Shown here piece after piece: positions 8,302 through 15,184 of a stretch of 15,797 nucleotides of DNA. The translations under genes were made by a program, and so were the position numbers. Position 1 is the first letter of the stretch; every line of letters starts with the position of its first letter. The notes under the pieces are model-generated. The model was not told the DNA's origin. It worked only from the letters and a program-made list of their open reading frames with translations, and ran no database searches. Origin of the DNA: an uncultured Phycisphaerales bacterium (GTDB lineage Bacteria; Planctomycetota; Phycisphaerae; Phycisphaerales; SM1A02); NCBI GenBank assembly GCA_946886375.1, contig CAMPIL010000033.1, forward strand, positions 1 to 15,797, read 5' to 3'.

Positions 8302-8888
8302 GATTGCGTCTCCCAAACACTGCGCGGATCAAACAGCGCGGTGGCGAGCAGGCTGAGCACCACGCACACCGCGAAAGCCGCCGCGGCCGGCCCCGGCGTC
8401 ACGTCCATCACGTCGCCGAGTTTCAGCGCAGCGACCAGGATCGCCACCAACAGCACGTCCAACATGCCCCAGCGGCCGGTCCATTCCACCAGCCGATAGG
8501 TCAGCGCGCGATGATGGTGCGCCATCCCCATGCCTCCAAGACTCAACGCCAGGAGCGAGAGCAGTTTGCCCAACGGAAAGATCACCGAACACAACAGCAC
8601 GACCAGCCCCAGGAACCATTGCCCGCCGCCGAACAGCGCCGTGATTCCGCCCAGAATGCTCGTCTCGCTGTGATGGCCGAACTGCTCGATCTTCATGATG
8701 GGCAGACTGACGGCCAGGGGGTAAAGAATCAGCGCGGCGAGCGCGGTCGCGGCAACATCAACGCTTCGCGATCGGCTGCGCTGCTGAAACCGCGTGCCAC
8801 AGCGCGCGCACAGAACCCGATGCTCCGCGGGAACCGCCGGCATCAACTGAATCAAACCGCAGCGGCGACAGGTGGAAAGATTCGACAT
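8298..8888 (-). CDS. PqiA-like integral membrane protein (single domain)
   Basis: 196 residues. It begins with a zinc ribbon ('CRRCG' Cys7/Cys10 and 'CARCG' Cys27/Cys30), then four hydrophobic segments (~45-65, ~92-114, ~144-160, ~167-186). The signature 'EWTGRWGMLDVLLVAILVAALKLGD' and the ending 'LFDPRSVW' are typical of the PqiA/LetA family. E. coli PqiA and LetA have two such domains in ~420 residues; this is a single-domain form. PqiA-type proteins are inner-membrane partners of MCE tunnels in lipid movement across the envelope, which fits the coupled PqiB-like gene downstream (4-nt GTGA overlap). The frame is open ~240 nt further upstream, but that extension is Arg-rich and lacks family similarity. 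The ATG at 8888 puts the ribbon at the N-terminus as in the family, although it has no clear ribosome site. Confidence 0.85.
   Translation of the reverse strand: MSNLSTCRRCGLIQLMPAVPAEHRVLCARCGTRFQQRSRSRSVDVAATALAALILYPLAVSLPIMKIEQFGHHSETSILGGITALFGGGQWFLGLVVLLCSVIFPLGKLLSLLALSLGGMGMAHHHRALTYRLVEWTGRWGMLDVLLVAILVAALKLGDVMDVTPGPAAAAFAVCVVLSLLATALFDPRSVWETQS
8310..8314 (-). promoter_or_regulatory. Shine-Dalgarno GGGAG that selects the GTG at 8301
   Basis: GGGAG lies 8 nt before a GTG that overlaps the upstream stop as GTGA. The longer TTG start at 8316 would consume the motif. This supports a coupled GTG start for the MCE protein. Confidence 0.55.
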
Positions 8889-8989
8889 CAGTGCGCAACC
8901 GCAATCGCCGCCATCACGTCGCGGCGTTTCATTATTGCTTCTTGGGAATCTTTGGGCTGAAATCCCGGGGCAGCAATCGCGCCGCGGGG

Positions 8990-9880
8990 TCACAACTGCG
9001 TTTCTTCGCCTGCGGGCACGGTCGGGCCGCCGTTGGCGGGGTGCTCGAGCAGTTCGGCGATCAGATCCAGGCGATTGCAGACAAACTGCATCGATTCGGG
9101 CCGGTCGTCGGGATCCAGTTGCACGCAATCCATGATCTGCTTGGACAACAGCGGATGGATGCGCGGATTCCTCACGTGCGGCGGAATGGGCGCGGTGACC
9201 ATCTCGGCGTCCAGCGCGCCGGAATACAGCGGACCGCCGTCTTCCTTCGGCGGCAGCGCAGTGGGAATGACCTCGCGCACCAAAACCCAGTACATCGTCG
9301 CGCCCAAGTTGTAGATGTCGGTTTTCTCTGTGATGGTCTGACGGTGCGCCTGTTCCGGAGCCATGTACCCCGGCGTGCCCTGGATGCGCTTCTTCACCGT
9401 GCCGATCGGGCAGCCCTGACCCAGGTCGATGATCTTCACTTCATCTTCATCGGTCACGAGCACGTTGCTTGGCTTGATGTCTGCGTGCACGAAACCCCGG
9501 CCGTGCATGTGCGCAAGACCCGCCGCGACCTGGCGGAAGATCTTCACCGCTTGCGTGTCGGTGCGAGGCAGGCGCTGGTCCAGCGGCGTGGCGTCCACCA
9601 GTTCCATCAGCAGCGAAATGGCATTCACGGAAAATAGTTTGCGGTGTTTCACCACGCGATGCATGCCGCGCACGTTCGGATGCTTGAGCCGCGAGCCCAC
9701 CGCGTATTCCTGCAGGACCTGTTCAAGGAAGCGGTCGTCCTTCTCTGAATGCCGCACGACATGCTTGAGCGCCCACACCTGCTTGGTCTTGGGATCTTGG
9801 ACAGCGTACAACTCAGACGCGGCGCCAGTGCCGATCTTCGCCAGTACGCGGTACCCAGCAATAACCTTTTTGTCCGACAT
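8990..9880 (-). CDS. Cytosolic Hanks-type Ser/Thr protein kinase
   Basis: 296 residues, essentially one kinase domain. Visible elements: Gly-rich loop 'IGTGAASELY' (16-25); 'ALKH' with Lys39; αC Glu, probably Glu58; catalytic loop 'HADIKPSN' (132-139, Asp134); metal-binding 'DLG' (152-154); and 'GTPGYMAPEQ' (168-177). All key residues are present, so it should be active, although the catalytic loop is HAD rather than HRD and DFG is DLG. The missing RD arginine suggests it does not need activation-loop phosphorylation. There is no transmembrane segment, PASTA or other sensor, unlike most bacterial kinases of this family, so it is probably cytosolic. It lies 101 nt upstream of the PqiA-like gene on the same strand. 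No clear ribosome site precedes the ATG. Substrates unknown. Confidence 0.9.
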   Translation of the reverse strand: MSDKKVIAGYRVLAKIGTGAASELYAVQDPKTKQVWALKHVVRHSEKDDRFLEQVLQEYAVGSRLKHPNVRGMHRVVKHRKLFSVNAISLLMELVDATPLDQRLPRTDTQAVKIFRQVAAGLAHMHGRGFVHADIKPSNVLVTDEDEVKIIDLGQGCPIGTVKKRIQGTPGYMAPEQAHRQTITEKTDIYNLGATMYWVLVREVIPTALPPKEDGGPLYSGALDAEMVTAPIPPHVRNPRIHPLLSKQIMDCVQLDPDDRPESMQFVCNRLDLIAELLEHPANGGPTVPAGEETQL

Positions 9881-9965
9881 GGGCGGCAGAGGAACGGACC
9901 GGATGGCTCAATCAGGCATGGCCGGGACGACAGAACAACCCAGGCCCGCCAGGCGAAATGATGCG

Positions 9966-9990
9966 CCGGCGTCAGAAACCTGGACGCCGG
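9966..9990. repeat. Perfect 8-bp GC-rich hairpin between the amidase-like and kinase genes
   Basis: CCGGCGTC (9966-9973) pairs exactly with GACGCCGG (9983-9990) around a 9-nt loop. It lies ~104 nt after the amidase-like stop and ~85 nt before the kinase start on the minus strand. After the stem comes CGCATCATTT, a poor U-tract, so it may be a weak terminator or an mRNA-processing or stabilising structure. Confidence 0.5.
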
Positions 9991-10002
9991 GGACGTAACG
10001 AC

Positions 10003-10027
10003 GCTCTCCAATGATAGTCGAGAGAGC
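10003..10027. promoter_or_regulatory. 6-bp inverted repeat around a TATCAT -10-like element
   Basis: GCTCTC (10003-10008) and GAGAGC (10022-10027) flank, on the minus strand, TATCAT (10011-10016), a 5/6 match to the -10 consensus. No good -35 is seen 16-18 nt upstream. It could be an operator over a kinase promoter, or simply a hairpin after the amidase-like gene. Confidence 0.3.
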
Positions 10028-10093
10028 CGCTGGAATCGTACGAGGGTAATGACTTGCGGCGGAACGATCAACGCTCCAAGCCAGGCAGCCCGG

Positions 10094-10753
10094 CTATTTG
10101 AGCAATTGTTCCTGCACCCGTGCCAGCGCGAAGAACTTGCCCGGGCTCGTGGTCTGGTCGGAAAGGTCCCGGTGCAGATAGACGTTCCGGGCGGGGATGT
10201 GCAACTCTGCCTGCAGCCGCTGCACCAGGTTGATCAACTGCGCGTACTGCCGGTCGGTAAACGAGCGGCGGTCGCCGTTCCCGATCAGGCAAATGCCTAT
10301 GGAATGTTGATTGTGGTAGTCGCCCTTGGCGCCGATGACGTGCGCCCCGGGCAGTTGCTCGTTCCAGCGGTATCCGACGTGGACCACGCCGTCGCCCAGC
10401 CCGTTGCCGTTGCCGATCAGGAAGTGAAATCCCAATCCCTTGATGTTCTGCTGCTGGTGAAGGCGCGCGACGGATTCGGCGTCGCCGGCTGGTTCGCCCA
10501 AGTGATGGATCACGATTCCGGTCCAGCGCGCCGAATCGACGGGCGTGGCGATCTGGAACAGGCCATCTCCTCCAGTCGAGGCGCCGCCCACGGTCTCAAG
10601 GCTGGTGAGCAAAAAGCCGGTCCGACGCTCGGTGCCCTGCACCGCCAGCATGGCTGTGACGGCGGTCATGGCCGCGAGGAACGTCACCCACACAATCTGG
10701 GTGCGACGAGAGGGACGGGTTACGCGCGATGACTTGGTTCGTTTGGCTGCCAC
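10094..10753 (-). CDS. Membrane-anchored Amidase_2/PGRP-like protein with a substituted Zn-ligand position
   Basis: 219 residues. A basic N-terminus and one hydrophobic segment (~19-38, IVWVTFLAAMTAVTAMLAVQ) suggest a signal anchor, with the domain outside. The rest follows the N-acetylmuramoyl-L-alanine amidase (Amidase_2/PGRP) fold: 'GIVIHHLG' (His83/His84), 'GFHFLIGNGNGLGDGVVHVGYRW' (108-130), 'SIGICLIGNGD' (151-161) and 'VYLHRDLSDQTTSPGKFF' (His194). This family cleaves the lactyl bond between MurNAc and the stem peptide, or binds peptidoglycan. Two His ligands are present, but the third, normally Cys in 'T.CPG..F' (or Asp in AmpD), is Ser203. That change marks non-catalytic PGRPs, so it may be a binding protein or a weak enzyme. 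The start is GTG with a poor GGCGAG site. Confidence 0.8.
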   Translation of the reverse strand: MAAKRTKSSRVTRPSRRTQIVWVTFLAAMTAVTAMLAVQGTERRTGFLLTSLETVGGASTGGDGLFQIATPVDSARWTGIVIHHLGEPAGDAESVARLHQQQNIKGLGFHFLIGNGNGLGDGVVHVGYRWNEQLPGAHVIGAKGDYHNQHSIGICLIGNGDRRSFTDRQYAQLINLVQRLQAELHIPARNVYLHRDLSDQTTSPGKFFALARVQEQLLK

Positions 10754-10872
10754 GGTTCACTCGCCGGATGTTGTACACCAACTATCGGATGCGAACCGTC
10801 GAAAACCTTTGAGAAATCCTTGCTCTGCTGCTGCGGCGCAGATGCTGCTGCAACACGTAAGGACTACGCGGC

Positions 10873-11121
10873 TTATCGGGACTGGGAAAGTCGCGCCCGC
10901 AGCGCGGGTTGCGGATTGCCGAAGACGTCAGGCTCTTCCAGCGGCGGAGCCTTGCTGCGCATGCGGTCGTAGGTCTCGTACTGCGTGCGCGGCGCGTCCT
11001 TGGGAAACAGCGCCTTCTGGCAGCCGCAGAATCCCAATCCCAGCAGCAGCGCGATGACGGCGATCATTCTTCGCATGCGGCGGAGTATAGCGGCCGATTC
11101 GAGGTTATCAGCATCCATCAC
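10873..11121 (-). CDS. Small putative lipoprotein
   Basis: 82 residues from the GTG at 11121, which overlaps the stop of the upstream gene as GTGA and has GGGAG (11129-11133) 7 nt before it. An ATG three bases later would also work. A hydrophobic stretch 'MIAVIALLLGLGFCGC' (19-34) ends in a lipobox-like F-C-G-C, so Cys34 is the probable lipid-modified residue (Cys32 less likely). The mature part is short, Pro/Arg-rich and of unknown function ('LFPKDAPRTQYETYDRMRSKAPPLEEPDVFGNPQPALRARL'). The 18-residue n-region is long, so translation may instead begin at the ATG at 11076, which lacks a ribosome site. It is very probably co-translated with the larger lipoprotein upstream. Confidence 0.65.
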   Translation of the reverse strand: MMDADNLESAAILRRMRRMIAVIALLLGLGFCGCQKALFPKDAPRTQYETYDRMRSKAPPLEEPDVFGNPQPALRARLSQSR

Positions 11122-11732
11122 CGCCCGTCTCCCAGTTCGATGATTCGCTCGGCGGCCAGTTCCTGACCCGTGCGGCCATCGGCGTACACCACGCGGACAA
11201 ACGCCTGCTTCTCGTCCAATCCCTCGGGAATCTGGATGGGCAGTTCGACCGTGTAATGCGTGCCGGTGATGCTGGAGCGGTAGGCATCGCGCACCTGGGC
11301 GGGTGTCAGTTGCACCCGGCCGATGCTCACGGGTTCGGCGTTCTGCGGAATCAGCGTGGCCGCCGCCGACAGCGTGCCCACGAGTTGCTCGAACCGCCCC
11401 CGACCGTCGGTCGGCTTGATGTACAGCGTGAGCAGGTCCGGTTTGCCATCGCCGTCGGTGTCGCGCGCGAAACTCAGTTTCTCGATGGAAAGGCTGATCA
11501 CGTGCGGAATGACGGCACGGATGTCCTCAGGAAGAGTTTGGGGCGCTGTCGCGGCTTGGCGCAATTCCTGCTGCAATTCCTGGTTGCGCTGCTGCTGGGA
11601 CTCAAGTTGGTTTTGAAGTTCGATGACTTCAAATCGCAGGCGCTGGTTTTCCTCGGCCACGCGGCTGGACCGTCCGCAGCCGGACGCCAAGGCCAGCCCA
11701 ATGAGCACGCCAATGCCTGCAAGCCGCATCAT
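11118..11732 (-). CDS. Coiled-coil lipoprotein of unknown function
   Basis: 204 residues from the ATG at 11732 (a second ATG follows at 11729). A signal 'MMRLAGIGVLIGLALASGC' ends in a textbook lipobox LASGC with Cys19. A Gln/Glu-rich heptad region follows (~26-60, 'EENQRLRFEVIELQNQLESQQQRNQELQQELRQ'), predicted coiled coil. A globular part with a calcium-loop-like 'DTDGDGKPD' (91-99) comes next, and it ends 'RIIELGDGR'. The frame stays open ~125 nt further upstream, but that part lacks a signal sequence; no ribosome site is visible at any candidate start. Membrane-anchored and periplasmic; no family recognised. It shares its last bases with the small lipoprotein gene, suggesting a two-component lipoprotein unit. 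Confidence 0.75.
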   Translation of the reverse strand: MMRLAGIGVLIGLALASGCGRSSRVAEENQRLRFEVIELQNQLESQQQRNQELQQELRQAATAPQTLPEDIRAVIPHVISLSIEKLSFARDTDGDGKPDLLTLYIKPTDGRGRFEQLVGTLSAAATLIPQNAEPVSIGRVQLTPAQVRDAYRSSITGTHYTVELPIQIPEGLDEKQAFVRVVYADGRTGQELAAERIIELGDGR

Positions 11733-11915
11733 CGGGGTGATTCTACGGCGAAGCGGAGCGCGGTGTGGGTCAGCCGCCGCCGAGTAATCCGCCGGGCTGA
11801 CGCCGCGACTTTGCAGTAGTGTGTCGCGCGCGGGCGCGATGCAGCGTACGCCCCGCACTCCCAGTCACATAGGAGCCTTGGTGAGAACCTCGTCGCGGCG
11901 CTGCGTGCGAACGTG

Positions 11916-12548
11916 TTACGCGTTGTCCTGATCGACGCGCTTGGGCCGCACGCCTTCCGGCAGGCGATCCAGAACGCGGTCGGCCAGGCCGTACGCCACC
12001 ATCTCTTCAGCGTTCAGCCACTTGTTGCGTTCGCAGTCGGCGGCGACCTTGTCCAGCGGCTGGCCGGTGCGGTCGGCGTAGATGCGGAAGAGCACTTCGC
12101 GCAGACGCAGCATTTCGCGGGCTTCGATTTCCAGGTCGGTCGCCTGGCCTTCCAGCACGCCGCCGAGCAGCGGTTGGTGCAGCAGGTTCTTGGAGTTGGG
12201 TAGGCAGAAGCGTTTGCCCTTGGCGCCGGAGCAGGCAATGAGCGAGCCCATCGACGCGGCCTGCCCGATGATGTACGTCGCCACGTCGCATGGCACGAAG
12301 TTCATGGTGTCGATGATGCCCAGGCCGGCCGTCACGCTTCCGCCGGGCGAATTGACGTACAGGCTGATGTCGCTCTTGGCGTCATCGTTGGCGAGGAACA
12401 ACATCTGCGCGACGATCAGGTTGGCCACTTCGTCGGTGACGGGGCCACCCAGGAAGATGATGCGGTCGTTCAGCAGCCGCGAGTAGATGTCGTACGCGCG
12501 CTCGCCGCGGCCAGTTTTCTCGATGACAATGGGAATGAGGGTTGACAT
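11916..12548 (-). CDS. clpP: ATP-dependent Clp protease proteolytic subunit, paralogue 1 (catalytic Asp replaced by Asn)
   Basis: 210 residues, canonical length. ClpP forms heptameric rings that receive substrates unfolded by ClpX/ClpA/ClpC. The family signature is intact: '[13 protein letters not shown]', '[17 protein letters not shown]', 'QAASMGS' with Ser99, and '[16 protein letters not shown]' with His124. Aligned to E. coli ClpP, the triad Asp of 'TERD' falls on Asn175 in 'DCERNKW' (codon AAC at 12024-12026). Listeria ClpP1, also with Asn there, is active mainly in mixed complexes with ClpP2. It sits 30 nt behind the second clpP, surely one operon. The ribosome site is weak (GGAA before the ATG). 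No clpX or clpA/C gene is in the window. Confidence 0.95.
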   Translation of the reverse strand: MSTLIPIVIEKTGRGERAYDIYSRLLNDRIIFLGGPVTDEVANLIVAQMLFLANDDAKSDISLYVNSPGGSVTAGLGIIDTMNFVPCDVATYIIGQAASMGSLIACSGAKGKRFCLPNSKNLLHQPLLGGVLEGQATDLEIEAREMLRLREVLFRIYADRTGQPLDKVAADCERNKWLNAEEMVAYGLADRVLDRLPEGVRPKRVDQDNA

Positions 12549-12578
12549 GAATGTTCCGTGTCGGGAAGCGGCGAAAGG

Positions 12579-13304
12579 CTACTTCTTTTCCTTCTTCTTC
12601 TTTTCCGGGCTGAAGACTTCATCCACAAGGCCGTAGTCCTTGGCTTCCTGCGCGCTGAAGAACTTGTCGCGCTCGCCATCTCGGGCCACCTGCTCCACCG
12701 GCTTGCCGGTGTGCTTGGCGATGATCTGGTTCAGCGTCTGCTTGGCCTTGATGATCTGCTCGGCCTGAATCTGAATGTCGGTGGTCTGGCCGGTCACCCC
12801 GCCGTAGGGCTGGTGAATCATGACCTTGGCGTGAGGCAGGATGTGGCGGCGACCGGGAGTGCCGGCGCACAAGAGCACCGCGCCGCCGGAGTACGCCCGG
12901 CCGATGCAGTAGGTGGCCACGTCGGAACTGACAAACTGCATGGTGTCGTAGATCGCCAGCGTATCGTCCACGCTGCCGCCCGGACTGTTGATGTAGAGGT
13001 TGATCTCCTGGCCGCGTTTCTGGTCTTCCAGATACAGCATCTGCATCATGATGCGGGCCGCGGTGGCGTGATTGATCTCACCCACCAGGAACAGCACGCG
13101 ATTCTCCAGCAGCAACTCCTCCATCGTCATTTCGCGCGTGCGCTGGTATTGCATGGCGTTGCGATGCTCAGGAGCAGCCCCCGGCAGATTGTTGATGCCC
13201 GGCAGGTGGACGCCCGCGCTGGGGCCGGTCGATGGACCGACCGCGGGCCAGTCAGGCGTGCCGGCGGGAAGATCAGCGTTTCGGTTTCGGCCGAACATGT
13301 CCAT
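12579..13304 (-). CDS. clpP: ATP-dependent Clp protease proteolytic subunit, paralogue 2 (N-terminally extended)
   Basis: 241 residues, ~35-45 more than typical ClpP. Residues 1-~55 are a Pro/Gly/Ala-rich extension absent from E. coli ClpP (no canonical propeptide). The core has 'LLLENRVLFLVGEINHATA', 'YINSPGGSVDDTLAIYDTM', His164 in 'KVMIHQPYGG' and Asp213 in 'GERDKFFSAQEA'. The nucleophile motif is 'RAYSGGA' (Ser139) instead of 'AASMGA'. All three triad residues are present, unlike its neighbour. The C-terminus is a Lys-rich tail (SPEKKKKEKK). It is the first gene of a clpP pair, with a plausible promoter at 13337-13364, and its partner follows 30 nt later. A mixed ClpP1-ClpP2 complex is inferred. 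Confidence 0.95.
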   Translation of the reverse strand: MDMFGRNRNADLPAGTPDWPAVGPSTGPSAGVHLPGINNLPGAAPEHRNAMQYQRTREMTMEELLLENRVLFLVGEINHATAARIMMQMLYLEDQKRGQEINLYINSPGGSVDDTLAIYDTMQFVSSDVATYCIGRAYSGGAVLLCAGTPGRRHILPHAKVMIHQPYGGVTGQTTDIQIQAEQIIKAKQTLNQIIAKHTGKPVEQVARDGERDKFFSAQEAKDYGLVDEVFSPEKKKKEKK

Positions 13305-13336
13305 TGTGGTTTCTATTCCTTGGGTGAGGCCGCGTG

Positions 13337-13364
13337 ATGATAGGCTGAGTTATGTCATCGGCAA
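13337..13364 (-). promoter_or_regulatory. Candidate sigma-70-type promoter of the clpP pair
   Basis: On the minus strand TTGCCG (13359-13364) and TATCAT (13337-13342) are 16 nt apart; matches to consensus are 4/6 and 5/6. Transcription would begin near 13330, giving a ~25-nt leader. No CIRCE or CtsR-like operator was found beside it. Confidence 0.5.
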
Positions 13365-13382
13365 GACCGGCTGCGGTGGTGA

Positions 13383-13400
13383 GGAGTCCGCAACGACTCC
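13383..13400. repeat. 6-bp GC-rich hairpin between the histidine kinase and clpP genes
   Basis: GGAGTC (13383-13388) and GACTCC (13395-13400) enclose a 6-nt loop. It lies 78 nt after the kinase stop and ~20 nt before the candidate clpP -35, without a U-tract. It is possibly a weak terminator of the kinase transcript. Confidence 0.4.
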
Positions 13401-13477
13401 CGCATCATCAGCAGATCTTGATCCTGCGGCCCCGATAACCCAGCGACCTCGGCCGCGCAAGGCATGCCGATCATCGC

Positions 13478-15184
13478 TCACTCTTCAAATTCATCCACAA
13501 GGTCGAGTTGCGAACCGCTCAGCGGCTTGGGCAGCCGGGTGTCGGCGGGATCGGACATCGCGCGATCGCTGGGCAGCGTGATGATGAACGATGCGCCCTT
13601 GGCCACGGCTGTGTCGAGTTCCACGCGGCCGCCGTGCGCCGCCACCATCTTCCGTGTCACGGCGAGGCCAAGCCCAGTGCCGCGCTGGCCCTTGGTGGAA
13701 GCGAACGCCTCGAAGATCATCTCGTGCCATTCCGGATCGATGCCCGGCCCGTTGTCCGACACGATGATCTGTGCCTCCTGCGTGCTTTGAATGAAGCGAG
13801 ATGTCACCGTGATCACGCCCTTTTTCTCCGGAATCGCCTCAAGCGCGTTGGTGAGCAGGTTCATCAGCGCCTGATGAAGGGCATTGGCGTCGACGGGAAT
13901 CGGCGGCAGGTCGTCGGCGAGATCCAACATGAGCCCCGCGCGCTTGCGGTCGCACTGTGGCTGGACCAGTTCCGCCGCTTCCTGAATCAACCTGTTCAGC
14001 GAGGTCAGCTCGATTTCCAGGCTTTGCGGACCGCCGGCCTTGGAATACGCCAGCATGTTCAGCGTCAGCGCGTAGATGCGATCGAGATTGCGGGCCAGAA
14101 TCGGCCAGCCTTCCTTGGCGAGGTGAAGATCGCCCTTGTTCAGGGCCAATTCCACCGCGTCGGCCCCGCCGCGCAGCCCCTGCAGAATGTTCTTGATGGA
14201 GTGGCTCAGCGACGCCACGGTTTGACCCATCGCGGCGAGTCGCTCGGTCTGCATCTTGGAACTGAGCACCTGTGCGCTTTGCAGCGCAAGCCCGGTGTGC
14301 AGGCCGATGGCGTTCATCAGCCGCAGTTGCTCGGGCGCGAAGGTGAAGTTCATCAGCGATGAATCGATGTGAATTACGCCAAAGGTGTGTTCGCCGGCGC
14401 GGATGGGCACGCAGATGGCCGAGCGGATGCCGTAATCGCGCACTGAATCACCGGAGCGGAAGCGATCATCGTTCATGGCGTTGGTGGAGAGAATGCCTTC
14501 GCCTTTTTCCAGCGTGTGCTGAACGATGGTGCGGCTGACGGGAATGCGTCCTTCATCCAGCGTTTTTGGCCGAATGCGGTATCGCACCACAGCCGGCTCA
14601 GGCCGTTCGGTGGGCGATGACTGCAGGAGAATGAAGCCGCGGTCGGGACGGAACTCGGCGAAAATCAGGTCCATCACCTTTTCCAGCAGTTCCGTGCGAT
14701 CGAGCGTGGACGCGGTGAGCGCGGTGAGCCCGTAAATCACGCGCAAGTGCTCGGCTGCGGCCAGGGCGGGATCGCTGGCGCTGGCGATCATCGTGGAAAG
14801 TTGCGGCGCCATCTGGCTTTCAATGGTGGTGTCGAACGCCTCGGCGGGCATCATCGAAATCATGCTGGTGGTCGGCCGCTTGTCGTCAGGCGTCAGCGCG
14901 AACACCAGCAGCGTCGAGCCGCATCGAATTTGATCGCCTGCGGAAAGTTGAACCCGGTCCTTGATGCGCTGGCCGTTGACCCAGGTTCCGTTGGCGGATT
15001 CCAGATCGCGCAGGAACCACTTGCCCTCATCGGGCGTCAACTCGGCGTGCCGCCGGCTGACGGTGGCGTCGGTGATGGGCAGAGCCTCGGAGGATCGTCC
15101 GATCAATTGCGGCTCATGCGCGGGAAGTTCGAACTTCTTGCCGCGGTCCGGACCTTGGAGAATGTGAAGAACCAGCACGGACAT
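13478..15184 (-). CDS. Cytoplasmic FHA-GAF sensor histidine kinase
   Basis: 568 residues. An N-terminal FHA domain (~24-95: 'IGRSS' 28-32, 'SRRHAEL' 43-49, 'NGTWVNG' 65-71) would bind phosphothreonine. A GAF domain (~146-305: 'YGLTALTASTLDRTELLEKVMDLI...RSAICVPIRAGEHTFGVIHID') senses a ligand or redox state. The transmitter has an H-box 'SLSHSIKN' with His328, an N-box 'NLLTNALEA' (442-450), G1 'DNGPG' (477-481) and G2 'GTGLGLA' (502-508). No transmembrane segment or receiver domain is present, so the kinase is cytosolic and its response regulator lies elsewhere. The frame is open up to 15787, but the extra ~200 residues are Pro/Arg/Ser-rich and translate the minisatellite, so the ATG at 15184, immediately before the FHA fold, was chosen. 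No ribosome site is visible there. The FHA domain suggests input from a Ser/Thr kinase; the one at 8990-9880 is a candidate partner by inference only. Confidence 0.9.
   Translation of the reverse strand: MSVLVLHILQGPDRGKKFELPAHEPQLIGRSSEALPITDATVSRRHAELTPDEGKWFLRDLESANGTWVNGQRIKDRVQLSAGDQIRCGSTLLVFALTPDDKRPTTSMISMMPAEAFDTTIESQMAPQLSTMIASASDPALAAAEHLRVIYGLTALTASTLDRTELLEKVMDLIFAEFRPDRGFILLQSSPTERPEPAVVRYRIRPKTLDEGRIPVSRTIVQHTLEKGEGILSTNAMNDDRFRSGDSVRDYGIRSAICVPIRAGEHTFGVIHIDSSLMNFTFAPEQLRLMNAIGLHTGLALQSAQVLSSKMQTERLAAMGQTVASLSHSIKNILQGLRGGADAVELALNKGDLHLAKEGWPILARNLDRIYALTLNMLAYSKAGGPQSLEIELTSLNRLIQEAAELVQPQCDRKRAGLMLDLADDLPPIPVDANALHQALMNLLTNALEAIPEKKGVITVTSRFIQSTQEAQIIVSDNGPGIDPEWHEMIFEAFASTKGQRGTGLGLAVTRKMVAAHGGRVELDTAVAKGASFIITLPSDRAMSDPADTRLPKPLSGSQLDLVDEFEE

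Noticed and set aside
11059..11098. TATACT -10-like element before the ATG at 11076 of the small lipoprotein gene
   Set aside because: No acceptable -35 at 16-18 nt; the GTGA-coupled start upstream explains expression better.
13383..13400. CIRCE-type heat-shock operator upstream of clpP
   Set aside because: The inverted repeat GGAGTC/GACTCC differs in sequence and spacing from CIRCE (TTAGCACTC-N9-GAGTGCTAA).
13508..14362. 284-residue plus-strand open frame opposite the histidine kinase
   Set aside because: Antisense of conserved HisKA and HATPase motifs, His/Gln/Arg-rich, with no recognisable domain.
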